Assembly: GCF_000017505.1 (NCBI RefSeq)
Contig: NC_009675.1
Location: 2,294,001 to 2,358,000 of the forward strand
Origin: Anaeromyxobacter sp. Fw109-5
GTDB taxonomy: Bacteria > Myxococcota > Myxococcia > Myxococcales > Anaeromyxobacteraceae
Direction of reading: 5' to 3'
Length of the DNA stretch: 64,000 bases
The position numbers and the translations under genes are program-made. Below are positions 1-9,482 of this stretch, one piece after another. The notes beneath the pieces were generated by a model. The model saw only the letters and a program-made list of their open reading frames with translations, searched no databases and was not told where the DNA came from. The stretch's first letter is position 1. Each line of letters begins with the position of its first letter.

Positions 1-64
1 AGATCAACGGGTTGAGCAGGATCGCAGTACCGAGCCCGAGTGCGGCTTTGACCCTCGCACCCAC
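1..64 (-). CDS. possible N-terminus of a membrane or exported protein, cut by the window edge
   Basis: Read on the minus strand, a GTG at 64 opens a frame of 21 codons that runs off the left edge. It encodes a short basic start (GARVK) and then a hydrophobic stretch (AALGLGTAILLNPLI), which looks like a signal peptide or first membrane helix. A weak purine-rich stretch precedes it. The piece is too short to name. If real, this gene diverges from the transketolase gene across about 200 bases, where I see no other feature. Confidence 0.25.
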   Translation of the reverse strand, partial: MGARVKAALGLGTAILLNPLI

Positions 65-263
65 CCCGCTCGCGCAGTGAATGACGTGCTCGTTACTGTC
101 AGTACGAGTTTGCCGCCGCCGATTCACGCCGTGATGCGCGGCTCCGCCTGCTTCCCCGGCGCTCGGGCGGTCCGGCGAGCCCGCCGCTTTCGCGAAGCTC
201 GAGGGGATGCCCTCCGCCCGGACCGGACGCAGACTCTTGGGATCGAGAGTAAGGGGGGCCGCG

Positions 264-2324
264 GTGGCCCGAGATGTCGATCAGCTCTCCGTGGCGACCC
301 TCCGCACCCTCGCCATGGACGCCGTCCAGAAGGCGCGCTCCGGCCACCCGGGCACCCCCATGGCGCTCGCGCCGGTCGCGTACGTCCTGTGGCAGCGCTT
401 CCTGCGCTACGACCCGGAGGATCCGATCTGGCCGGACCGGGACCGCTTCGTGCTGTCGAACGGTCACGCGTCGATGCTGCTCTACTCCCTGCTGCACCTC
501 GCAGGCGTGAGGGCGGTCGATCCGGACTACGAGACGCTGGGCCGGCTGGCCGTCGAGCTCGGGGACATCGAGCGCTTCCGCCAGCTGGACAGCAAGTGCC
601 CCGGCCACCCCGAGTATCGGTGGACGAGCGGCGTCGAGACGACGACCGGTCCGCTCGGGCAAGGCGTGGCGACGAGCGTCGGCCTGGCGATCGGCGCTCG
701 CTGGCTCGCCGCCCGCTACAACCGACCGGACCTCACGCTGTTCGACTACGACGTCTACGCCATGTGCGGAGACGGCGACCTCATGGAGGGAGTCTCCGGC
801 GAGGCGGCGTCGCTCGCGGGGCACCTCCGGCTGCCGAACCTCTGCTGGATCTACGACAACAACCGCATCACCATCGAGGGCCGGACCGAGCTCGCCTTCA
901 GCGAGGACGTGGCGTGCCGGTTCGTCGCGCTCGGCTGGAGCGTGACGCGCGTGGGAGACGCGAACGACCTCGACGCGCTCACGCGCGCGCTCGAGCACTT
1001 CCGCGCGACCGGCGACCGGCCGACGCTGGTGGTCGTCGACAGCCACATCGCCTGGGGCGCGCCCGGGAAGCAGGACACCCCCGAGGCGCACGGGGAGCCG
1101 CTCGGCGACGACGAGGTCCGCGCCGCGAAGCGCCGCTACGGCTGGCCGGAGGACGCGCAGTTCCTGGTCCCCGACGGCGTGCGCGAGCACTTCCGCGCGG
1201 GGATCGGCGCGCGCGGCGCCCGGTTGCGCGAGGCGTGGGAGGAGACGTTCGCGGCGTACCGGGCGAGATATCCCGACCTCGCCGCCGACCTCGAGCGGAT
1301 GCAGCGGCGCGAGCTGCCCGAAGGGTGGGACCGTGGGCTCCCGTCGTTCGCGCCCGACGCGAAGGGGCTCGCCACGCGCGACGCGTCCGGGAAGACCGCG
1401 ACGGCGGTCGCCGCGAACGTGCCCTGGCTCCTCGGCGGCGCCGCCGACCTCGCCCCCTCCACGAAGACCCGCCTCGCGCTCGATGGCGCCGGCGACCTCG
1501 AGGCGGCCACGCCGGGTGGCAGGAACCTGCACTTCGGGATCCGCGAGCACGCCATGGGGGCAGTGACGAACGGCCTCTCGCTGTCGAAGCTGCGACCGTT
1601 CGAGTCGACCTTCCTCGTCTTCAGCGACTACCTGCGCCCGGCCCTCCGGCTCTCCGCCCTGATGGAGCTCCCGGTCATCGCGATCTTCACGCACGACTCC
1701 ATCGGGCTCGGGGAGGACGGCCCCACCCATCAGCCCGTCGAGCACCTCGCGTCGCTGCGCGCCATCCCGGGGCTCGTCACGATCCGCCCGGCGGACGCGA
1801 ACGAGGTGGTGGAGGCGTGGCGCGTGGTGATGCAGCGTCGCTACGGCCCGGTGGCCCTCGTGCTCACGCGCCAGGCGTTGCCGATCCTCGACCGCACGCG
1901 CTACGCCCCCGCGTCGGGCCTCGCGCGCGGGGGCTACGTCCTCGCCGACGCCGCCGGCGGCCGGCCCGAGCTCCTCCTGCTGGCCACGGGGAGCGAGGTG
2001 CACCTCGCCCTCGCAGCGGGGGAGACGCTCGCGGCGCGCGGAGTCCGCGTGCGCGTCGTGAGCCTGCCGTCGTTCGAGCTCTTCGAGCAGCAGCCGCCGG
2101 AGTACCGCGCGAGCGTGCTTCCACCCCACGTGAAGGCGCGGGTCGCGGTGGAGCAGGCCTCCACGTTCGGCTGGGATCGCTACGTGGGGAGCGGAGGGGC
2201 CGTGGTCGGGATGCGGACGTTCGGCGCCTCCGCGCCGCTCAAGGCGTTGCAGACGCGGTTCGGGTTCACCCCGGACGCGATCGTCTCGACCGCCAGCGCG
2301 CTCCTCGGGCGTGAAGGGGGCTAG
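264..2324 (+). CDS. tkt: transketolase
   Basis: Thiamine-diphosphate enzyme that transfers two-carbon units between ketose and aldose phosphates in the non-oxidative pentose phosphate pathway, in the cytosol. The 686-residue length is close to the family norm of about 660. The N-terminal domain has the SNGHAS region near residue 65 and the cofactor motif GDGDLMEG from residue 169, followed by the downstream YDNN asparagines. The pyrimidine domain (about 350-520) carries GLGEDGPTHQPVEHL, and the C-terminal transketolase domain contains LLATGSEVHLAL. I chose the GTG at 264 because it follows a strong AAGGGGGG ribosome site and gives the usual DQLSVATLRTLAMDAV start. A TTG or GTG further upstream at 207 only adds Arg-rich residues. 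The rpiB start lies 4 bases past its stop, so the two pentose genes are coupled. Confidence 0.96.
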   Translation: MARDVDQLSVATLRTLAMDAVQKARSGHPGTPMALAPVAYVLWQRFLRYDPEDPIWPDRDRFVLSNGHASMLLYSLLHLAGVRAVDPDYETLGRLAVELGDIERFRQLDSKCPGHPEYRWTSGVETTTGPLGQGVATSVGLAIGARWLAARYNRPDLTLFDYDVYAMCGDGDLMEGVSGEAASLAGHLRLPNLCWIYDNNRITIEGRTELAFSEDVACRFVALGWSVTRVGDANDLDALTRALEHFRATGDRPTLVVVDSHIAWGAPGKQDTPEAHGEPLGDDEVRAAKRRYGWPEDAQFLVPDGVREHFRAGIGARGARLREAWEETFAAYRARYPDLAADLERMQRRELPEGWDRGLPSFAPDAKGLATRDASGKTATAVAANVPWLLGGAADLAPSTKTRLALDGAGDLEAATPGGRNLHFGIREHAMGAVTNGLSLSKLRPFESTFLVFSDYLRPALRLSALMELPVIAIFTHDSIGLGEDGPTHQPVEHLASLRAIPGLVTIRPADANEVVEAWRVVMQRRYGPVALVLTRQALPILDRTRYAPASGLARGGYVLADAAGGRPELLLLATGSEVHLALAAGETLAARGVRVRVVSLPSFELFEQQPPEYRASVLPPHVKARVAVEQASTFGWDRYVGSGGAVVGMRTFGASAPLKALQTRFGFTPDAIVSTASALLGREGG

Positions 2325-2328
2325 CGGG

Positions 2329-2814
2329 ATGCGAGTGGCCATCGCCGCGGACCACGCGGGCGTCGCCCTGGCGGCGATGCTGCGCGCCGAGCTGGCGGTC
2401 CTGGGGCACGAGGTCGTCGATCTCACCCCCCGCGACCAGGGGCCGGAGGACGACTACCCCGACCACGCGGTGAGTGTCGGCGAGGCGATCCGCTCCGGCC
2501 GTGCCGAGCGCGGCGTCCTCGTGTGCGGGAGCGGCGTCGGCGTGGCCATCGCCGCGAACAAGCTGCCGGGGATCTACGCGGGCGCGTGCCACGACACCTA
2601 CTCGGCGCACCAGGGCGTCGAGCACGACGCGATGAACGTCCTCGCGCTCGGAGCCCGCGTCGTCGGCGAGGCGCTCGCCCGGGAGATCCTCGGGGCCTTC
2701 CTCGGCGCGCGCCCCTCCGGCGAGGAGCGGCACCGCCGGCGGATCTCCAAGACGCGCGGGATAGAGGCGCGCGCGCTCCAGGGAGCGCCCGGCACCTCGG
2801 GGGAGCCGCGTTGA
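2329..2814 (+). CDS. rpiB: ribose-5-phosphate isomerase B
   Basis: Interconverts ribose 5-phosphate and ribulose 5-phosphate, feeding the transketolase encoded just upstream. The 161-residue protein is a LacAB/RpiB fold: AADHAG at the N-terminus binds phosphate, and the VCGSGVGVAIAANK loop holds the catalytic cysteine at residue 66, the position I recall for the E. coli enzyme. The C-terminal tail of about 20 residues after RRISKT is longer than in many homologues. The ATG at 2329 is preferred over the in-frame GTG at 2311, which lies inside tkt. A GC-rich hairpin overlaps the stop. Confidence 0.95.
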   Translation: MRVAIAADHAGVALAAMLRAELAVLGHEVVDLTPRDQGPEDDYPDHAVSVGEAIRSGRAERGVLVCGSGVGVAIAANKLPGIYAGACHDTYSAHQGVEHDAMNVLALGARVVGEALAREILGAFLGARPSGEERHRRRISKTRGIEARALQGAPGTSGEPR

Positions 2815-2832
2815 GCGCGCCGGCGCGCGCTC
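2813..2832. terminator. hairpin between convergent rpiB and ptsI
   Basis: A perfect 8-bp stem (GAGCGCGC with GCGCGCTC) closes a 4-base CGGC loop. It overlaps the rpiB stop and sits between two convergent genes. There is no T run, so it may act in either direction with Rho or only stabilise 3' ends. Confidence 0.4.
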
Positions 2833-2856
2833 GGGATCCGCGACGCCGTCGGTCGT

Positions 2857-4590
2857 TCAGCTCGCGTCCGGCGCGCCCGCGCCTCGCTCACCCAGCAGGG
2901 CCTCCACCTCGGCGACCGATCCGAGCTCCACGGCCCTCTGCGCGAGATCCCGTGCGTCGTCGAGCCGGGTCTCGCGGATCGCGCTCTTCACCGCGAGCAT
3001 CTCGCCCGGCGCGACGCTGAACGAGCGCAGGCCGAGGCCCAGGAGGAGCCGGGTGTGGAGCGGATCGCCCCCCATCTCGCCGCAGATGGTGAGCTCGCGG
3101 CCGGCGCTCACCGCGGCGTCCGCGACGGAGCCGATGAGGCGCAGCACGCCGGGATGCAGCGGCTGGTAGTAGGGGGCGATGCTCTCGTCCTCGCGATCGG
3201 CCGCGAGCACGTACTGCACGAGGTCGTTCGTCCCGAGGCTGAGGAAGGCGACCTCTCGCGCCAGCGTTCGAGCCATCAGGGCCGCCGAGGGGACCTCGAT
3301 CATCGCGCCGAGGGGGACGTCGGGGTTGAAGGGCCGGCCCTCGGCGGCGAGCTCGGCCTGCACCTGCCGCAGCACGTCGCGGATCTCCCGCACCTCCTCG
3401 AGCCCGCCGACGACCGGGAGCAGGATCGAGGCCGGGTGAACCGCGCTCACGCGGAGGAGGGCGCGCAGCTGCGGCTTCAGCACGTCCGGGTGCCGGAGCA
3501 GGAGCCGGACGCCTCTCTGCGCGAGCGACGGGTTGCGGGCGGGCGGCATGGGGAAGTACGGCAGGACCTTGTCGCCGCCGAGGTCGAGCAGGCGGAAGAC
3601 GACCCTGCGCGGGTGGAAGCGCTCGGCGACGCGCGCGAGGGACTCGTACTGCTCGTCCTCCGTCGGGAACGCGGGGTGGATCGAGAACGCGAACTCGGTC
3701 CGGTAGAGACCGATCCCGTCGGCCTCGAAGCGCAGCGCGGACTCGGTGTCCGCGAGCTGGCTCACGTTCGCGTAGAGGGGGACCGTCGTGCCGTCGCGGG
3801 TCACCGACGGCAGCTCCACGAGGTGACTCAGCTCCTCCTTGCCGGCGCGAAGCTCCGCCTCCAGCCGATCGTACTCGCCCTCCACCGACGGCTCGGGGTT
3901 CACGAAGACCACGCCCGCGAGGCCGTCCACGATCAGCCGATCGCCGGTCCTGATCCGGACCGACGCCTCGGGCACCCCCGCGATGGCCGGGGTCCCCAGG
4001 GAGCGCGCCAGGATCGAGCTGTGCGAGAACCGGTGACCCCGCTCCGTCACGAGGCCGCCGACGCGGTCGAGCTCGAGGCGAGCCGTCACGGACGGCAGGA
4101 GCTCCTCCGTCACCACGATGGCGCCCGCCGGGATGACGAGGCTCGAGGGCCCGCGGCGCTCGATGAGCGTCGAGAGGACCCGCCGGCCCACGTCGCGGAC
4201 GTCGGCCGCCCGCTCGCGCAGGTAGGTGTCGGGGACCGCCTCGATGATCCTCAGGTACTCGTCGATGACCTCCGAGAGCGCCGCCTCGACGTTGATGCGC
4301 TTCTCGCGCACGCGGCGGAGGACCCGCTCGCGCAGCTCGGGATCCTGGACCGCGAGCGTCTGGGCGCCGAAGATCTCGGCCTGGCTCGGGCCGAGCCGCT
4401 CGCCCACGTCCTCCTGGAGCGCCGCGAGCTGGGCGGCGGCCGCGGCCAGCGCCGCGTCGAGGCGCAGCCGCTCGCCCTCGGCCTCCGACGGCTGGATGCT
4501 GCGCCGCGGCGCCGCGGAGCGGTAGCCGCAGGCGATGACGAGGGCCGTGCCCCGCGCGACTCCTGGCGACACGCCCGTGCCTCTGAGCAT
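2857..4590 (-). CDS. ptsI: phosphoenolpyruvate-protein phosphotransferase (PTS enzyme I)
   Basis: First enzyme of the phosphotransferase system: takes phosphate from PEP onto a histidine and passes it to HPr. The 577-residue length is normal. The swivelling phosphohistidine domain has RFSHSSILARSLGTPAIAG with the active histidine at residue 190. The PEP-binding barrel has DGIGLYRTEFAF near residue 290, GTNDLVQY near 450 and CGEMGGD with the active cysteine near residue 503. The ATG at 4590 gives the standard MLRGTGVSPG opening. No HPr, HPr kinase or sugar permease lies nearby, so a regulatory PTS is possible, but their absence from this window proves little. The gene is 252 bases downstream of the CBS/nucleotidyltransferase gene on the same strand. 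That gap (4591-4842) shows nothing I can name. Confidence 0.93.
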   Translation of the reverse strand: MLRGTGVSPGVARGTALVIACGYRSAAPRRSIQPSEAEGERLRLDAALAAAAAQLAALQEDVGERLGPSQAEIFGAQTLAVQDPELRERVLRRVREKRINVEAALSEVIDEYLRIIEAVPDTYLRERAADVRDVGRRVLSTLIERRGPSSLVIPAGAIVVTEELLPSVTARLELDRVGGLVTERGHRFSHSSILARSLGTPAIAGVPEASVRIRTGDRLIVDGLAGVVFVNPEPSVEGEYDRLEAELRAGKEELSHLVELPSVTRDGTTVPLYANVSQLADTESALRFEADGIGLYRTEFAFSIHPAFPTEDEQYESLARVAERFHPRRVVFRLLDLGGDKVLPYFPMPPARNPSLAQRGVRLLLRHPDVLKPQLRALLRVSAVHPASILLPVVGGLEEVREIRDVLRQVQAELAAEGRPFNPDVPLGAMIEVPSAALMARTLAREVAFLSLGTNDLVQYVLAADREDESIAPYYQPLHPGVLRLIGSVADAAVSAGRELTICGEMGGDPLHTRLLLGLGLRSFSVAPGEMLAVKSAIRETRLDDARDLAQRAVELGSVAEVEALLGERGAGAPDAS

Positions 4591-4842
4591 TGGAGCGACC
4601 CTCTCGCGCCCGGCCCCATAAGCGCGCGGAGGTCGCGACCGCCATCCGAACAGGCCGTCCCCTGGCGAAGCGCGCGGCGAAGGCCGGCGGCTCGATCGCC
4701 GGCGCCTCGCTCGCGCGGACGCGCGGCCGCTCGTGCGGCGACGGAGCGGCCGGTGGCTCCTGTCGAGACGTGAACTTCGCCCCCGGGCGGGCGCACCGGC
4801 GGCGCCGCCGCTCGGCGCCGCGGGGCCGCGCCCGCGTCCCGG

Positions 4843-6288
4843 TCACAGCTGATACTCGGTCACGAGCAGGTTCTGCAGCTTGCGCCCCTGCCGAAACGCC
4901 TCCTTGAGGACGTGGCGGTCGAGGTCGTTGAGATCCCGCGGGTCCACGCGGTTCGCGCCCTCGCCGGTGGGCCGCGTCGCCTGGTTCCGCAGCCGCAGCA
5001 GGTGGATGAAGTAGAAGCCGTCGACCATGGCGGTGACGCTGCCGGCGCCGAGCCGGCCGGCGTCCCCGAGCGCGCGCAGGCGCTCCGCGGTGCTCGTGTG
5101 CGCCACCCGGCGGGCGAGCGCGAGGATGCGCGCCGCGTCCACGAACGGCCGCGAGCCGTACATCTTGAGCTCGAGGGTGTGGGGGAACTCCTTCGCGCGA
5201 TTGTCGAAGACGAAGTCGCGCAGGGTCCCGAGCGGCGGCTGGCACCTCAGGGCGTTGTCCGCCATGAAGCGCAAGAAGATGGGGCGGTCCGCGGCCGAGG
5301 CGAGGAGCCACTCGCGCAGCTGCTCGGCGAGCCGATCCGCGCCGTAGACGGGGCGCAGATCGAAGAAGATGGCGGAGTTCAGCAGGTCCTCCTGGTTCGG
5401 CTCGTAGATCCAGCGTCCGAAGGCCCGCTGCCACTCCGCCAGCGTGAGGCACCAGCGGGGGTTGCTCGCCATGATGCCGCCCTTGCAGAGGGCGTAGCCG
5501 CACGCGTCGAGCTTCTCGTTCACCGAGCGCGCGAACGGGAGCAGCGCGGCGCGCACCTCGTCGGCGTCCTCCTCGGCCGCCTCGAAGACGATGCCGTTGT
5601 CCTGGTCGGTGCTGAACGTCTGCTCCAGGCGCCCCTCCGAGCCGAGCGCGATCCAGCAGAGCGGGACGGGCGGCAGCTCGTGCTCGTCGAGGGTCAGCTC
5701 GACGACGCGGATGGTGAGCAGGTCCGAGAGCGTCGAGGTGAAGTGCGTGACCGGCTCGGCGCCGACGCCCTGCGCGAGGAGGTCGATGGCCAGGCGGCGG
5801 ATCTCCGCGGAGGCGCTCCGGAGCGCGGGGAGGTCCCGGGCGGAGGCGATGGCGGCGCTGAGCTCGCCCACGCCGACGCGCTGCAGGCCGAACAGATCGT
5901 CTCGCGAGACGACGCCCACGAGGTGGCCCTCGGCGTCCACCACGACGACGTGGCCCATCGCGTTGCGGGCCATGAGCAGCGCCGCCTGGTGCGCGGTCGC
6001 CTGCGGCCGGAGCGTGACGAGCCCGCCCGTCATCGCCGCGACGATGGGCTGCTGCAGGTCGCCGCCCGGCAGCGTGACGCGGCGGAGGAGGTCGTGGAGG
6101 GTGAAGATGCCGAGGGGGAGGGCGCCGCCCGGATCCGTCACGACGATGGAGTCGATGCGGGTCCGCTCCATCCGCTCGAGGGCCTCGCGCACCGTCGCGT
6201 CGAGCGGGACGGTCACCGGCGGACGGCGGACGATCGCCGAGAGCGGGCTGTACATGGACAGCGTCGCGCGACGCCCATCGGTGCCCAC
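4843..6288 (-). CDS. CBS-domain protein with DUF294-type nucleotidyltransferase
   Basis: Likely signalling protein: two N-terminal CBS domains (about residues 17-70 and 85-140), a nucleotidyltransferase-like domain with GSEGRLEQTFSTDQDNG from about residue 213 (GS, then paired Asp as in the GlnD superfamily), and a helical DUF294 C-terminal domain to residue 481. CBS pairs usually sense adenosine nucleotides, and the transferase substrate is unknown. The start is a GTG at 6288 behind GGAGGGAG. The gene lies 30 bases downstream of a receiver-domain gene and behind a symporter-kinase, so it is probably an output or modulator of that system. Related proteins often occur beside sodium-solute symporters, which fits here. 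Confidence 0.85.
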   Translation of the reverse strand: MGTDGRRATLSMYSPLSAIVRRPPVTVPLDATVREALERMERTRIDSIVVTDPGGALPLGIFTLHDLLRRVTLPGGDLQQPIVAAMTGGLVTLRPQATAHQAALLMARNAMGHVVVVDAEGHLVGVVSRDDLFGLQRVGVGELSAAIASARDLPALRSASAEIRRLAIDLLAQGVGAEPVTHFTSTLSDLLTIRVVELTLDEHELPPVPLCWIALGSEGRLEQTFSTDQDNGIVFEAAEEDADEVRAALLPFARSVNEKLDACGYALCKGGIMASNPRWCLTLAEWQRAFGRWIYEPNQEDLLNSAIFFDLRPVYGADRLAEQLREWLLASAADRPIFLRFMADNALRCQPPLGTLRDFVFDNRAKEFPHTLELKMYGSRPFVDAARILALARRVAHTSTAERLRALGDAGRLGAGSVTAMVDGFYFIHLLRLRNQATRPTGEGANRVDPRDLNDLDRHVLKEAFRQGRKLQNLLVTEYQL

Positions 6289-6318
6289 GAGGCTCCCTCC
6301 CTTCCGAGCGGCCGCCGC

Positions 6319-6693
6319 TCAGCGGCGCACGCCGAGCAGCTCGTCGATCCGCGCCATGAGATCCTTCGTCGAGAACGGCTTCGTCACGTACGCGTCCGCC
6401 CCGAGCCGCAGGCCCCGGGTGACCTCGGTGTCCCTCCCCCGGGCGGTGAGCATGAGGACCTTCGTCCCGCTCCACCGGGGATCGGCGCGGATGCGCTCGC
6501 ACAGCTCGAAGCCGTTCAGCTTCGGCAGCATCACGTCGAGCACCACCAGATCGGGCGTCCGCTCGGCCAGCGCCGCCAGCGCCGCCTCCCCGTCCGGCGC
6601 GACGGCGGTCTCGTGGCCGGCGCGCTTCAGGAGGTACTCGAGCGAGAGGACGATGTTCGGCTCGTCGTCCACGATCAGGACGCGCTTGCTCAT
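6319..6693 (-). CDS. single-domain response regulator (CheY-like receiver)
   Basis: 124-residue receiver with no output domain. It shows the acidic pair at residues 9-10 (VDDEP), the phospho-acceptor Asp53 (LDVMLP), the Thr of LTARG and the Lys of YVTKPF. Its ATG overlaps the stop of the histidine kinase gene upstream (ATGA), so the two proteins are almost certainly translated together and work as a pair. With no DNA-binding domain it must act by protein contact. The CBS/nucleotidyltransferase protein encoded next is the obvious candidate partner, by position only. Confidence 0.93.
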   Translation of the reverse strand: MSKRVLIVDDEPNIVLSLEYLLKRAGHETAVAPDGEAALAALAERTPDLVVLDVMLPKLNGFELCERIRADPRWSGTKVLMLTARGRDTEVTRGLRLGADAYVTKPFSTKDLMARIDELLGVRR

Positions 6694-9473
6694 CGGCCGG
6701 CTCCGGTCCCCTGCGCGGCGCGCCGCGGCTCCTCGGCGGCCTGCGCGGCTGCGTCCAGCGGCAGCACGAACGAGAACGTCGCGCCCCGTCCCAGCTCGCT
6801 CTCGACCCACAGCCGCCCGCCGAAGTGCTCCACGATCCTGCGGCTGATCGGCAACCCCAGCCCCGTGCCGCGCGGCTTCCCGGTCAGCGTGTCGCTCACC
6901 TGGCGGAACTTCTCGAAGATGATGTCCTGGTCCGCCGGGCTGATGCCGGGGCCGTCGTCCTGTACGTCCACCCGGACCCCCTCCGGCGCCGGGGCGAGCC
7001 GGACCTCCACCCTGCCCCCGCGAGGGCAGAACTTCACCGCGTTCGAGAGCAGGTTCATGATCACCTGGACCAGCCGGTCGCGGTCGGCGCGCACGCGCGG
7101 CGCCGGCTGCAGCGCCACCGCGAGCTCCACGCCGCTGTCGCGGAAGAGCTGGCTCGTCGCCTCGACCGAGTCCTGGATGGCCTCCCGCACGTCCAGCTCC
7201 GCCGCGTGCCACTCCGCGTTGCCCGACTCGATCTTGGCCATGTCGAGCAGCTGGTCGATGAGGCGGGTCAGCCGCTCGGACTCCTTCACGATGATGGCGA
7301 GGAACCTCACCCGCTCGGCGATCGGGGCCTTGGGATCGTCGCGGAGGATCTCCGAGAAGGCCCGGATCGAGGTGAGGGGCGTGCGGAGCTCGTGCGTGAC
7401 GCTGGACATGAACTCGTCCTTCATCCGATCGAGCTCCTGCAGCTGGGCGTTTGCGGCGCGGAGCTCGGCGGAGGCGGTCTCGAGGGCGCGCGACTTCTGC
7501 TCCAGCTCGCGGCTGTAGGCGCGCACCTGCGAGGCCTCGTCGAGGATGTCCATCACCTCGTCGAGGCCGAGGGGCTCCTCCTGCACCACCGAGGCGACGA
7601 GGACGCGCGCCGAGGCGCCGCCGATGGCGCCGGCGAGCTGGGTCTCCGCGAAGTGGACGAGGTCCGCGTCCGCGGGCAGCGCTTCGAGGGAGCCGACGCC
7701 GCGCCGCCGCGCGTAGGCGAGGAAGGCCTCGCGCGCCCGCTCCGGTCCGAGGAAGCGCCCCGTGAGCGGCAGCAGGTCCTGCACCGAGGCGCTGCCCCGC
7801 CACAGCCGCGAGCGGTCGAAGGCGTGCGTGCGCTCGAACACGTCCACGAACAGGGCCGCCTGGCTCGTCTCCGAGACCCCCGGCCGGCTCGCGACGGACA
7901 CCGCGACGTACAGGCCGACGTTGGCGAGCATGCTCCAGAACAGGGCGTGCGGGATCTCGTCCATGCCCGTCAGCCCGAACAGCTGCTGGGGCTTCAGCAG
8001 GGCGACCCCGAGGAGCCCCTCGCTGAGGAAGCTCGCGGGCAGCCAGCCCGACTTGGCGAAGGAGGGCAGGAGCAGCGTGTACGCCCAGACCGCGAAGCCC
8101 GCCGAGAGGCCCGCGAACGCGCCGGCGCGGGTGCCGCCGCGCCAGTAGATCCCGCCGAGGATCGCCGGCGCGAACTGCGCGACCGCGGCGAACGAGATGA
8201 GGCCGATCGCGACGAGCGCGTACGCCTCGCCGGCGACGCGGAAGTACGCGTAGCCGAGGAGCAGGATCGCGCCGATCGCCAGCCTGCGGATGGAGAGGAG
8301 CAGGCCGGAGACGTCGCGCCACTCGTTGAGGCGGAGCGACCTCATGCGCAGCAGCACCGGCATGACCAGGTCGTTGCACACCATGGTGGAGAGGGCGATC
8401 GTCTCGACGATCACCATGCCGGTGCCGGCGGAGAGGCCGCCGATGAAGGCGAAGAGGGTGAGGGCCTCCTCGCGCCGGAACATCGGCAGGGTGAGCACGA
8501 ACGTGTCCGCGTCCACCCTCGCGCCCGAGAACAGCGCGAGCCCGCCGATGGCGATCGGCAGGACGAAGACGTTGATGAGCAGCAGGTACAGCGGGAACAG
8601 CCAGATCGCCTTGCCCAGGTGGCCCTCGTCCACGTTCTCCACGACGGTGATCTGGAACTGCCGCGGCAGGAAGAGGATCGAGAGCATCGAGAGCAGCGTG
8701 AGGAACGTCCAGCTGACGTAGCTGCCGCTCGTGGCGGGCACGGTCAACAGCCCGCGCAGCTCCGGCGTCTTCGCCGCCTGCCCGAGGACGTCGCCGAAGC
8801 CCCGGTAGACCGCGAAGGTCACGAACGCCCCGACCGCCAGGAAGGCGGCGAGCTTCACGACCGACTCGAAGGCGATCGCCGCGACGAGCCCCTCGTGCCG
8901 CTCGGTCGCGTCGAGGTGGCGCGTGCCGAACAGGATCGTGAAGGCCGCCAGCATCAGCGCGATGTAGAAGGCCGTGTCCTGCAGGAACGGGAGCGCCAGC
9001 GCCTTGGCCGGCATGACGACGTCCGGGTAGTGCCGCAGGATGGTGAAGCTGCCGGAGATCGCCTTGAGCTGCAGCGAGATGTAGGGGATGACCCCGACCA
9101 CCGCGATCACGGTGACGAGCCCGCCGAGCAGCTGGCTCTTGCCGTAGCGCGACGCGACGAAGTCGGCGATCGAGGTGATGCGGTAGGCCTTGCTGATGCG
9201 GATGATCTTCCGCATCACGTACCACCACAGCGGCACCATGAGGGTCGGCCCGAGGTACACCGGAAGGAAGCCGATGCCGCTCGACGCGGCGCGACCCACG
9301 CTGCCGTAGAACGTCCAGGTGGTGCAGTACACCGCGAGCGACAGCGCGTAGATGTACGGGTTGGCGATGATCGAGCGGCCGGCCTCCGCCCGCTTGTCGC
9401 CCCAGTACGCGATCGCGAAGAGCACGCCCAGGTAGGCGAACGAGGCGACGACGATCACCCAGCCCTGGAGCAT
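6690..9473 (-). CDS. sodium/solute symporter-fused sensor histidine kinase (CbrA-like)
   Basis: Membrane sensor kinase of 927 residues. Residues 1 to about 560 form a sodium-solute symporter domain with about a dozen hydrophobic helices. A linker and a coiled coil (about 640-685) lead to a HisKA dimerisation domain with the phosphorylated His694 in THELRTPL. A HATPase domain follows, with the N box LLSNAVKF, the G1 box DDGPGI and the G2 box GTGLGLPIS. The fusion suggests that transport or binding of a small solute is read directly by the kinase, as proposed for CbrA-type proteins. The ligand cannot be read from sequence. The gene is preceded by a 66-residue two-helix protein and followed without gap by the receiver gene. 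Confidence 0.92.
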   Translation of the reverse strand: MLQGWVIVVASFAYLGVLFAIAYWGDKRAEAGRSIIANPYIYALSLAVYCTTWTFYGSVGRAASSGIGFLPVYLGPTLMVPLWWYVMRKIIRISKAYRITSIADFVASRYGKSQLLGGLVTVIAVVGVIPYISLQLKAISGSFTILRHYPDVVMPAKALALPFLQDTAFYIALMLAAFTILFGTRHLDATERHEGLVAAIAFESVVKLAAFLAVGAFVTFAVYRGFGDVLGQAAKTPELRGLLTVPATSGSYVSWTFLTLLSMLSILFLPRQFQITVVENVDEGHLGKAIWLFPLYLLLINVFVLPIAIGGLALFSGARVDADTFVLTLPMFRREEALTLFAFIGGLSAGTGMVIVETIALSTMVCNDLVMPVLLRMRSLRLNEWRDVSGLLLSIRRLAIGAILLLGYAYFRVAGEAYALVAIGLISFAAVAQFAPAILGGIYWRGGTRAGAFAGLSAGFAVWAYTLLLPSFAKSGWLPASFLSEGLLGVALLKPQQLFGLTGMDEIPHALFWSMLANVGLYVAVSVASRPGVSETSQAALFVDVFERTHAFDRSRLWRGSASVQDLLPLTGRFLGPERAREAFLAYARRRGVGSLEALPADADLVHFAETQLAGAIGGASARVLVASVVQEEPLGLDEVMDILDEASQVRAYSRELEQKSRALETASAELRAANAQLQELDRMKDEFMSSVTHELRTPLTSIRAFSEILRDDPKAPIAERVRFLAIIVKESERLTRLIDQLLDMAKIESGNAEWHAAELDVREAIQDSVEATSQLFRDSGVELAVALQPAPRVRADRDRLVQVIMNLLSNAVKFCPRGGRVEVRLAPAPEGVRVDVQDDGPGISPADQDIIFEKFRQVSDTLTGKPRGTGLGLPISRRIVEHFGGRLWVESELGRGATFSFVLPLDAAAQAAEEPRRAAQGTGAGR

Positions 9474-9482
9474 GCGCGGCTC

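Noticed and set aside
77-2314. Long open frame overlapping transketolase in another frame
   Set aside because: Arg/Gly-rich translation without any motif, on the same bases as tkt; a by-product of high GC content.
2888-6502. 1204-codon minus-strand frame spanning ptsI and the CBS gene
   Set aside because: Antiparallel or shifted copy of two real genes, with Arg/Pro/Gly-rich text and no domain.
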